Made by a program: the position numbers and the translations under genes. From positions 1 through 5,066 of the forward strand of contig JAAXIL010000246.1 of the NCBI GenBank assembly GCA_012270355.1: a DNA stretch of 5,066 nt, written 5' to 3'. The stretch's first letter is position 1. Each line of letters opens with the position of its first letter. The notes under the pieces are model-generated. The model made no database searches and was not told the DNA's origin. It saw only the letters and a program-made list of their open reading frames with translations. This DNA is from Psychrobacter sp. (GTDB lineage: Bacteria; Pseudomonadota; Gammaproteobacteria; Pseudomonadales; Moraxellaceae). Shown here piece after piece: positions 1-5,066 of the stretch.

Positions 1-225
1 GGAAGCTTTTCCTCAATAAAATTAGATAGTAGGGCGAAACTTTATATTTCAAGCCCATAATATATACTTATCGACGCTAATTGAGCTAGATACCCCATCC
101 CAGCTCTCTCCCATATAAAGGGGTAGAGCCGTTCCCCCTCCTTATTAAGGAGGAGGTTAGGGGGAGGTTCAAACTATGTAAGAAAAACTAAATTTTATTT
201 TCATCTATTAAGTGTCTTAATTTTT
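1..225. other. Intergenic region without a convincing gene, rich in stem-loops
   Basis: I find no open reading frame with a plausible start and ribosome binding site here on either strand. Besides the repeat unit and the possible terminator listed separately, the segment holds a bulged stem-loop at 32-56 (arms GGGC-GAAA and TTTC-AA-GCCC around a 7-base loop) without a T-tract. This is the region directly downstream of the YbbA-like ATPase gene, where a partner permease would be expected; no start of a permease is visible within these 225 bases. Confidence 0.6.
103..167. repeat. Compound inverted-repeat unit, probably a dispersed intergenic repeat
   Basis: Two adjacent stem-loops are visible. 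The first pairs GCTCTCTCCC (103-112) with GGGGTAGAGC (120-129) around a 7-base loop, with one mismatch and one G-T pair. The second is a perfect 15-base palindrome at 138-152 (CTCCTTA-T-TAAGGAG); it can be extended by pairing CCCCC at 134-138 with GGGGG at 160-164 across a bulge. The C-rich/G-rich strand bias (CCCCCTCC followed by AGGAGGTTAGGGGGAGG) resembles short intergenic repeats that I recall from many bacterial genomes; that family assignment is from memory and not tested. It might also help end transcription of the ATPase gene, but no T-tract follows on the minus strand. Confidence 0.5.
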
Positions 226-227
226 TT
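207..227 (+). terminator. Weak terminator-like hairpin with T-tract
   Basis: A 6-base-pair stem ATTAAG/CTTAAT with a 3-base loop (207-221) is followed on the plus strand by an unbroken run of T that reaches 227 and overlaps the stop codon of the minus-strand ATPase gene. The stem is short and A/T-rich, so it is a poor intrinsic terminator by itself. In this orientation it would stop transcription entering from the left edge. On the minus strand the A-run precedes the hairpin, which is the wrong arrangement for terminating the ATPase gene. Confidence 0.25.
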
Positions 228-903
228 ATACCACGCTACCACTCACCACCCCATCCACCACTTCAATCACCTTATCCGCATGAGTCGTGAGACTGGGGTC
301 ATGCGTCACCACCACCAACGTCGTGCCTGACTGCTGTTGAAAATCTAGCAATAAATTCATGACTTGCCGAGCATGTTGCTCAGCCAACTTGCCCGTCGGC
401 TCCTCGGCAAAAATAATCTTGCGGCGTGCCACCAACGCCCGAGCGATGGCGGTGCGTTGTTGTTCCCCGCCAGACAGTTGCGAGGGCAGGCTGTCGGCTC
501 GGTGCTCAAGTCCCACCGCTTGAATCAATTCTTCTACCCGCCCGTTATCGGGCTTGCGGGCGATGTCGAGCGGAAAGGCGATATTTTCGGCAACGGTGAG
601 CGTGGGCAATAGATGAAACGATTGAAACACAAAACCCATGTCTGTTTGGCGTAATTTGGCGAGGGTCTCTTCGTCCAACTCGGTTAAGTTTTTGCCGTCC
701 AGCCATACTTCGCCCGAATCAGGATAATCCAACCCTGCCAACAGCCCGAGCAAGGTAGATTTGCCCGACCCCGATTTTCCCATCAGCATCACACAATCGC
801 CTGCCTCAATCGACAGATTGGCGTTTTTGATGATGTCGATGCGTCGCTCGCCAAGCGTCACGCTTTTGCTTAAATTGGTGGCAGTGAGTAGGTCAGAGTT
901 CAT
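226..903 (-). CDS. YbbA/LolD-type ABC transporter ATP-binding protein
   Basis: This 225-residue protein is a stand-alone cytoplasmic nucleotide-binding subunit of the type that works with FtsX/MacB-like permeases (LolD, YbbA, MacB-N groups). Visible in order: Walker [10 protein letters not shown] at 42-50, Q-loop in FVFQSF (Q94), signature LSGGEQQR at 143-150, Walker B region IIFAEEPTG at 163-171 and the H-loop histidine H201 in VVVTHD. The text around the Q-loop and signature reads most like E. coli YbbA (228 residues). Oddly, the normally invariant ADEPTGNLD is AEEPTGKLA here, so the Walker B aspartate is glutamate (E167) and the D-loop has lost its Asn and Asp. The catalytic E168 is kept. 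I chose the ATG at 903 because length and alignment fit the family; it has no clear Shine-Dalgarno. An in-frame ATG at 984 would add 27 residues with no family counterpart, though AAAGAG lies just upstream of it. No permease gene is in the window. Confidence 0.85.
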   Translation of the reverse strand: MNSDLLTATNLSKSVTLGERRIDIIKNANLSIEAGDCVMLMGKSGSGKSTLLGLLAGLDYPDSGEVWLDGKNLTELDEETLAKLRQTDMGFVFQSFHLLPTLTVAENIAFPLDIARKPDNGRVEELIQAVGLEHRADSLPSQLSGGEQQRTAIARALVARRKIIFAEEPTGKLAEQHARQVMNLLLDFQQQSGTTLVVVTHDPSLTTHADKVIEVVDGVVSGSVV

Positions 904-908
904 AAAAT

Positions 909-927
909 ACTTATATTCACTTATATT
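909..927. repeat. Tandem 9-base direct repeat just upstream of the ATPase start
   Basis: The plus strand reads ACTTATATT twice (909-917 and 919-927), with a period of 10 bases, about one helical turn. Read on the minus strand this gives two copies of AATATAAGT ending 5 bases before the ATG at 903. It could be a regulator binding site or part of a promoter with TATAAG as a -10 element; a leader would then be very short. If the alternative start at 984 is used, the repeat is coding instead. Function is unknown. Confidence 0.35.
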
Positions 928-1012
928 TGAGACGATCCATAGCACATTAAAATAAACCGTCAGCGTTAAGCTCGGCTCTTTCATCTCAGCTCTTTAAGAC
1001 ATTACGTTTTTT

Positions 1013-1030
1013 AACGTCGACGTCGATGTT
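1013..1030. repeat. 18-base near-perfect palindrome between desaturase and ATPase genes
   Basis: AACGTCGACGTCGATGTT is self-complementary except for one G-T pair, and its inner ten bases TCGACGTCGA are a perfect palindrome. It lies 18 bases beyond the stop codon of the desaturase gene and about 110 bases upstream of the ATPase start. No T-run follows it on the minus strand, so it is not a typical terminator. An operator for a dimeric regulator is possible, but this is inferred only from symmetry and position. Confidence 0.4.
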
Positions 1031-1047
1031 GTTATGGAAGCAATTTT

Positions 1048-2484
1048 TTATACATACGCCACTGCTTGAGCCAAAAAATCTGGCATACGATTAAGCCATT
1101 TACGTCGGCGTGGGGACACATGCGGATAGTCATCACGTAATGTTTCTGAGTCCGCAGACGGTTTATCCACTGACTGAGCAATGGACGTTTTTTCAGCAAC
1201 ATCGGGTTTGCTAAAATGATGAATGCGTTTTATCACTTGCGTCAACTGCTTTGCAAATGACCCCGTATTGTAGTGCAATCCATATTCTTGGCAAACGGCT
1301 TTGACTCTTGGGGCAATGCTGGCATAGCGATTGGCAGGCATATCAGGGAATAAGTGATGCTCGATTTGATGCGACAAATTGCCCGTCATGATGTGAAAAA
1401 TTTTGCCCCCTGTCAGATTGCTAGAGCCAAGCATTTGTCGCACATACCAATCCCCCCGACTTTCGTTGTCGTCAAGCTTGCTATAAATGTGAGCCTGCTC
1501 GGTAAAATGACCGCAAAAAATGACCGCCCATGTCCACACATTGCGTATGCCATTGGCGAACGTGTTGCCCATCAAGCTATGCACAAACCCCGATTTCCCT
1601 CCCAATAAAGAGGCTAATACTGGCATGGCTATGGCATCTTTGCCGATTTGTCGTCCTATCTTAGAGAAGAGTGCCCGAGACTTTTGGTGCATGGTAGTAG
1701 CCAGGTTGGGGTCGTCTCGATATTCTTCCATGCTAATTTGAATGTCATGAAATGCCACCGCCCATTCAAAAATCAACGCCAATACGCCAGTTTTAACCAA
1801 ATTAAAGCGGTCTGAGTTTACCCACGGCTGTTCATCGGTGATGCGAATTAGGTGATAGCCCACGTCATGGTCACGCCCCACCACATTGGTAAACGTATGA
1901 TGCAAATAATTGTGCGAGTGTTGCCAAAGCGGGGCAGGGCACACGATGTCCCAATCAAACTGCTGGCTGTTTAGGTGTTTATGTTGCATCCAATCATACT
2001 GACCGTGCATCACATTGTGCCCCAGCTCCATGTTATTGAGGATTTTACTAAACGTCAACAGCGACGTGCCTGTCAGCCACAATCCGATGGTCGATTTGGA
2101 TAGCTTGCCTCGTTTGTGCCGATGTTGTAGTGCTCCGCTGAGCATCAATATGCCCCGTCCAAGCAGTTCGCCATATACCACAGTGGCATAGACTCGGTGA
2201 ATATAAAGGGCGTCCTTTTCGCCTAAATCTTGCATGACGGATTGGCGAATGGCATCGAGTTTTTTGCCCACTTCGGCAGTTTGCTGTGCGTTGAGCGGAT
2301 TTGCTGATAATGTCGGATATTTTGTTGGCAGTGTTGCTGTCATTGATGGTTGAGTTGTTGATTCAACAGTTGTTTGAGCACCTGCATCAATCGTTGCATC
2401 GGAAGTGACATCCACATCGCTTGCACCATCAGAAACCCCTGATGCCGTAATCGTATGGCACATGTCAGGAAGAAAATCTTTCAT
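1048..2484 (-). CDS. Membrane fatty acid desaturase (acyl-CoA/acyl-lipid type, DesB/DesA3-like)
   Basis: A 478-residue integral membrane di-iron desaturase that inserts a cis double bond into acyl chains using O2 and two electrons. All three histidine clusters are present: HNVMH at 156-160, HNYLHH at 191-196 and HQIEHH at 372-377, the last in the typical GNLSHQIEHHLFP setting. Hydrophobic stretches near 101-118, 131-148, 228-246 and 313-326 fit membrane-embedded helices. The start at 2484 has a good AGGAG seven bases upstream. Before the conserved core lies a hydrophilic Ser/Thr/Asp/Ala-rich stretch (about 11-60) that looks disordered, and the C-terminal 50 residues are also polar; together they make it longer than usual for the family. 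The gene lies 221 bases downstream of the ferredoxin reductase gene on the same strand, its probable electron donor. This matches the order of P. aeruginosa desCB, where the desaturase acts on exogenous acyl-CoA. Regiospecificity (delta-9 is likely) cannot be read from sequence. Confidence 0.92.
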   Translation of the reverse strand: MKDFLPDMCHTITASGVSDGASDVDVTSDATIDAGAQTTVESTTQPSMTATLPTKYPTLSANPLNAQQTAEVGKKLDAIRQSVMQDLGEKDALYIHRVYATVVYGELLGRGILMLSGALQHRHKRGKLSKSTIGLWLTGTSLLTFSKILNNMELGHNVMHGQYDWMQHKHLNSQQFDWDIVCPAPLWQHSHNYLHHTFTNVVGRDHDVGYHLIRITDEQPWVNSDRFNLVKTGVLALIFEWAVAFHDIQISMEEYRDDPNLATTMHQKSRALFSKIGRQIGKDAIAMPVLASLLGGKSGFVHSLMGNTFANGIRNVWTWAVIFCGHFTEQAHIYSKLDDNESRGDWYVRQMLGSSNLTGGKIFHIMTGNLSHQIEHHLFPDMPANRYASIAPRVKAVCQEYGLHYNTGSFAKQLTQVIKRIHHFSKPDVAEKTSIAQSVDKPSADSETLRDDYPHVSPRRRKWLNRMPDFLAQAVAYV

Positions 2485-2491
2485 GGTTTAA

Positions 2492-2496
2492 CTCCT
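2492..2496 (-). promoter_or_regulatory. Ribosome binding site of the desaturase gene
   Basis: AGGAG on the minus strand, seven bases before the ATG at 2484. It supports this start, and thus the long polar N-terminus, over in-frame ATGs further in (for example codon 48), which lack such a site. Confidence 0.75.
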
Positions 2497-2541
2497 ACTT
2501 CAGCATAAGTGGCACGACATCAAATTTATAACTATTCCCAT

Positions 2542-2618
2542 ATAAAACTGGTACGGTGTTAGACTCTCTCGCAGTATTGTATATACACCTTCGCTCGTCT
2601 GCCTTATACCAGTTTTAT
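2542..2618. mobile_element. MITE-like 77-base element with 12-base perfect terminal inverted repeats
   Basis: ATAAAACTGGTA at 2542-2553 is exactly inverted as TACCAGTTTTAT at 2607-2618. The 53 bases between hold no reading frame, a shorter pairing AGAC/GTCT (2561-2564 with 2597-2600) and a perfect palindrome TGTATATACA at 2578-2587. Size, lack of coding capacity and inverted ends suit a miniature inverted-repeat element; TA dinucleotides at 2543-2544 and 2616-2617 would be compatible with Tc1/mariner/IS630-type TA target duplication, though the palindrome makes this trivially true. It sits between reductase and desaturase genes, so in a shared transcript it would form a stem. Alternatives are a regulatory hairpin or a paired operator. 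Only one copy is in the window, so mobility is unproven. Confidence 0.5.
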
Positions 2619-2705
2619 CTTGAATCAGTTATATCCATATCTATGTGGCGTCAATCACTCGCAACAAATGTCATTTTTTAGATTCATTTTTCGGATAATA
2701 AAACG

Positions 2706-3983
2706 TCATACATCCAGCACCACATCCGTCACAGGGGCAGACACGCAAATGCGGATGGATTCCGCCCCGTCGTCGCTGACCTCGCCCGTGAGCAAATTTT
2801 TGACGATGCCAGACTGTTTGTCACAACGGCAAATTTGACACATACCTTGCCGACAGCCATAGGGCAGATAAATTTGTGCTCTTTCAGCCCCCAGCAAAAT
2901 GCTGGGCGTGGCATTGACCACATGAAAGCTCACCCCACGTCTGGCAAGCAAAACGGTAGCATGCTCATTGATGGCGATGTTTTCCTCATCCTCCGTCGCC
3001 AAATTCACATTGGCAAGCTGGGCATCGGTTAAGCCGACGCGTCCAAAACGTTCCAAAATCAAATTGTCGAGTGGATTGGGGGCGTTGATATCTTGCCCTG
3101 CCTCCATTGCCTGCTCGCTTAGTGCCATTGTGAGGCTAGAGAGCATTGGCGTGGCTCCGCATGCATAAATTTTGTGCCGAAGACTGATGCCCACCTCGTC
3201 CAGCACGGCTTTATCTAAATGGCGTTTGCCCAAAATATAACTGCCTGCAAACGTGGTAGCCACAATGTGACAACGAAAGTTCGGATATTGGCGTTGTAGC
3301 GTTTGCCACTGCGTCATGAACACGGGCGTTTTGGCATAATACAGCAAGGTTACAGGACGCTCAGGCGAGCCAGTTTGCAGTGCGTCCGTCACCAGCCCCA
3401 ATATGGGCGTCACCCCACTGCCTGCACAGACAAAGGCGACGGGCTCATCTGCCGTCACCTCATGCTGACGCAACGTGAATTGCCCCGAAGGTAAACCGCA
3501 ATCCAACACATCACCAGCCTGCACCGCCACCGCCAAATGATTGGATACCCGCCCTTGCCTTTTAATGGCAATGGTCAGCACCATGTCCTGTTCATGTTGT
3601 GGCTTTGCCTCGCCAAACGTCTCATCCTCTGCCAGCACATCCCACTCAGGCAATCCGACTAATGAATAGGAACGGTGTAGGCAGACCCCGTCGATGGTAA
3701 CCGATAGCAGGATATGCTGCCCAGTTTGCCAATGGGATTTATTCGACTCGTTTGTTTTGACAGGTTCATAAATTTGCTGATACTGGCGTCGCCATGCCCG
3801 ATTGGGCAGTAAACGAAGAGCCAACAAATCGTCACTAAGCCACGTCTTAGACAATACCTTGACTTTGGGACTCGGCGATAAAAAAGGTAGGGTGCGTTCG
3901 CTGATAAAATCCATAAATACCGTTTCAATAAGCTTTGGACGATAGCCTCTTTTCTTAGGCTTTTGGTGACGGGGCGAGGTCAT
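2706..3983 (-). CDS. Ferredoxin reductase with FAD, NAD(P) and C-terminal 2Fe-2S domains (DesC-like desaturase electron donor)
   Basis: A 425-residue soluble flavoprotein that passes electrons from NAD(P)H through FAD and a plant-type 2Fe-2S cluster to an oxygenase or desaturase. Domain order: FAD-binding barrel with the RSYS motif at 104-107 and GRVSNHL at 144-150; NAD(P)-binding domain with AGSGVTPI at 187-194 and YACGATPM at 273-280; then a linker and a ferredoxin domain from about 338. The cluster ligands are complete: C377, C382 and C385 (C-x4-C-x2-C) and C413. An extra cysteine, C387, follows closely and is probably not a ligand. The gene precedes the desaturase gene on the same strand, the arrangement of P. 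aeruginosa desCB and mycobacterial Rv3230c/DesA3, which makes that desaturase the likely partner. The start at 3983 is the first ATG; its Shine-Dalgarno is poor (ACAGG), and an ATG at codon 24 is a less likely alternative since residues before it still look family-like. Transcription probably starts from the TATAAT noted upstream. Confidence 0.9.
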   Translation of the reverse strand: MTSPRHQKPKKRGYRPKLIETVFMDFISERTLPFLSPSPKVKVLSKTWLSDDLLALRLLPNRAWRRQYQQIYEPVKTNESNKSHWQTGQHILLSVTIDGVCLHRSYSLVGLPEWDVLAEDETFGEAKPQHEQDMVLTIAIKRQGRVSNHLAVAVQAGDVLDCGLPSGQFTLRQHEVTADEPVAFVCAGSGVTPILGLVTDALQTGSPERPVTLLYYAKTPVFMTQWQTLQRQYPNFRCHIVATTFAGSYILGKRHLDKAVLDEVGISLRHKIYACGATPMLSSLTMALSEQAMEAGQDINAPNPLDNLILERFGRVGLTDAQLANVNLATEDEENIAINEHATVLLARRGVSFHVVNATPSILLGAERAQIYLPYGCRQGMCQICRCDKQSGIVKNLLTGEVSDDGAESIRICVSAPVTDVVLDV

Positions 3984-4017
3984 GGGTCAGCCTGTCTTAT
4001 CCATTTGACATACCTAC

Positions 4018-4023
4018 ATTATA
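4018..4023 (-). promoter_or_regulatory. Candidate -10 box for the reductase-desaturase genes
   Basis: A perfect TATAAT on the minus strand, ending 34 bases before the ATG at 3983. No good -35 hexamer is present at 17 bases (AAAAAC there); TTGTGA occurs nearer, with a spacing of only 11. A weak -35 would suit an activated or repressed promoter, as expected for an inducible desaturase operon, but no operator can be recognised with certainty. Confidence 0.45.
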
Positions 4024-4103
4024 CCTGCTTTTGGTCACAAGTTTTTGCCTGCCCCGTAAGAGGAGGTATCAGACGCTTTAAACGTACGCAAGCTGTCCAT
4101 AAT

Positions 4104-4125
4104 ATGCGATAATGTTTTATCGTAT
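4104..4125. promoter_or_regulatory. Inverted repeat overlapping a candidate -10 of ettA
   Basis: ATGCGATAA (4104-4112) and TTATCGTAT (4117-4125) form a 9-base-pair inverted repeat with one G-T pair around TGTT. It contains GATAAT (4108-4113), five of six matches to a -10 consensus, 44 bases before the ettA start; another candidate, CATAAT, is at 4098-4103. No convincing -35 is visible for either. The symmetry could mark an operator for the divergent promoters or a hairpin in the ettA leader. Confidence 0.35.
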
Positions 4126-4143
4126 CAGCTCATCCACCTTTTT

Positions 4144-4147
4144 GGAG
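4144..4147 (+). promoter_or_regulatory. Ribosome binding site of ettA
   Basis: GGAG lies ten bases before the ATG at 4158. The encoded MAQYIYTM N-terminus aligns with the family start, so site and start support each other. Confidence 0.7.
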
Positions 4148-4157
4148 AATACTTTCA

Positions 4158-5066
4158 ATGGCTCAGTACATCTACACGATGAACAACGTGTCCAAACTGA
4201 TTCCACCCAAGCGTGAAATTCTAAAAAACATCAACCTATCGTTTTTCCCTGGGGCAAAAATTGGCGTGCTCGGCATCAATGGTGCGGGCAAATCGACGCT
4301 TTTGCGGATTATGGCAGGCGTGGACACCGAGTTTAGCGGTGAGGCTCGTGCTCAACCTGGCACCAAAATCGGCTATTTGCCCCAAGAACCACAACTCGAC
4401 GAGTCTAAAGACGTGCGGGGCAATGTCGAAGACGGCATGCGAGAAGCCTTGGATGCGTTGGCTCGCCTCGACGAGATTTATGCGGAGTACGCCGCACCCG
4501 ATGCCGACTTTGACAAACTTGCCGAAGAGCAAGGCAAAATGGAAGACATTATCCAATCGTGGGACGCCCATAACCTAAATACCCAGCTTGAAAAGGCCGC
4601 CGATGCGTTGCGCCTGCCACCGTGGGATGCAGACGTGAGCAAGCTGTCGGGCGGTGAAAAACGTCGGGTTGCCTTGTGTCGTTTGTTGCTGTCTCGCCCC
4701 GATATGTTGCTACTTGACGAACCGACCAACCACTTGGATGCAGAAAGCGTGGCGTGGCTGGAGCAATTTTTGCAAAATTATCCAGGCACGATTGTGGCGA
4801 TTACGCATGACCGCTATTTCTTGGACAACGTCGCCGAGTGGATTTTGGAGCTAGACCGTGGGCATGGCTATCCGTACGAGGGCAATTACACCGAATGGCT
4901 TGAGCAGAAAAATAAACGCTTAGAGCAACAGCAAAAGCAAGAAGAGTCGTTTGCCAAAGCGTTGAAAAAAGAGCTGGAGTGGGTACGCAAAAACCAAAAA
5001 GGACAGCACGCGAAGTCCACGTCCCGCATGCAACGCTTTGACGAGCGCACCTCAAAAGAATTCCCG
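4158..5066 (+). CDS. Energy-dependent translational throttle protein EttA (ABC-F), 3' end outside the window
   Basis: EttA is a soluble ABC-F ATPase that binds the ribosomal E site and gates the first steps of elongation according to the ATP/ADP ratio. The 303 codons seen cover the first ATPase domain and part of the linker; the family has about 555 residues, so the second ATPase domain lies beyond the right edge. Visible: N-terminus MAQYIYTM and [10 protein letters not shown] as in E. coli EttA; Walker [10 protein letters not shown] at 39-47; the EttA-type helical arm insertion at about 95-139; signature LSGGEKRR at 163-170; Walker [12 protein letters not shown] at 184-194 with D187 and E188; and H217 in ITHDRYF. 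From about 242 begins the charged linker, including [12 protein letters not shown], that contacts P-site tRNA in EttA. The frame is open to the last base and no motif is damaged. It is divergent from the reductase gene, with 174 bases between them, and has no functional link to it that I can see. Confidence 0.96.
   Translation, partial: MAQYIYTMNNVSKLIPPKREILKNINLSFFPGAKIGVLGINGAGKSTLLRIMAGVDTEFSGEARAQPGTKIGYLPQEPQLDESKDVRGNVEDGMREALDALARLDEIYAEYAAPDADFDKLAEEQGKMEDIIQSWDAHNLNTQLEKAADALRLPPWDADVSKLSGGEKRRVALCRLLLSRPDMLLLDEPTNHLDAESVAWLEQFLQNYPGTIVAITHDRYFLDNVAEWILELDRGHGYPYEGNYTEWLEQKNKRLEQQQKQEESFAKALKKELEWVRKNQKGQHAKSTSRMQRFDERTSKEFP

Noticed and set aside
109..119. Shared string TCCCATATAAA at 109-119 and 2536-2546
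   Set aside because: The match is only 11 A/T-rich bases, and the flanking sequences do not otherwise correspond, so it does not show that the two repeat elements are related.
2671..2691. Direct repeat TCATTTTT after the reductase stop
   Set aside because: It is short and T-rich, with no associated hairpin; too little to call a terminator or regulatory site.
2729..2923. 64-codon minus-strand frame overlapping the ferredoxin domain
   Set aside because: It is a shifted frame of the 2Fe-2S domain of the reductase; the main frame has the complete cysteine cluster, so there is no sign of a separate small protein.
3946..3966. Hairpin AGCCT/AGGCT followed by TTTT on the plus strand
   Set aside because: It falls inside the N-terminal coding region of the minus-strand reductase and has only a 5-base-pair stem; chance is the simplest explanation.
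4061..4066. AGGAGG resembling a strong Shine-Dalgarno on the plus strand
   Set aside because: No start codon with an open frame follows at suitable distance; the next ATG, at 4104, hits a stop two codons later.
4236..4571. 111-codon open frame on the minus strand opposite ettA
   Set aside because: It lies entirely within the well-conserved first ATPase domain of ettA, has no recognisable motifs, and is explained as an antisense shadow.
4261..4578. 105-codon open frame on the plus strand inside ettA
   Set aside because: It is out of frame with the intact EttA frame, which carries every expected motif; this is a shadow and not evidence of a frameshift.

Overview
The window looks like an ordinary chromosomal segment of a gammaproteobacterium. 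The flavour of the proteins (a DesC/DesB-like desaturase pair, a YbbA-like ATPase, an EttA very close to the Enterobacteria type) together with the moderate base composition suggests a member of the Moraxellaceae (Moraxella or Psychrobacter type). This is inferred from protein style, not from a search, and the genus is uncertain.

Layout, left to right. Bases 1-225 carry no convincing gene but hold several stem-loops, including a compact G/C-rich inverted repeat unit that looks like a dispersed intergenic repeat. Three genes follow on the minus strand: a YbbA/LolD-type ABC ATPase (226-903), a membrane fatty acid desaturase with three histidine boxes (1048-2484), and an FAD/NAD(P)H oxidoreductase with a C-terminal 2Fe-2S ferredoxin domain (2706-3983). 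A 174-base divergent intergenic region then separates these from ettA, the ABC-F translational throttle, which starts at 4158 on the plus strand and runs off the right edge (303 codons of about 555).

How the genes work together. In transcription order the minus-strand genes read reductase, desaturase, ATPase. The first two form a classical electron-transfer pair: the reductase takes electrons from NAD(P)H through FAD and its 2Fe-2S cluster to the di-iron desaturase, which puts a double bond into acyl chains. The same order is known from Pseudomonas aeruginosa desCB and from the mycobacterial Rv3230c/DesA3 pair. The ATPase is probably an independent gene; its permease is not in the window. ettA is unrelated housekeeping.

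I see no clear previously undescribed system. The points most worth a second look are the altered Walker B and D-loop of the YbbA-like ATPase, a 77-base MITE-like element with perfect 12-base inverted ends between reductase and desaturase, and several palindromes in the intergenic gaps.
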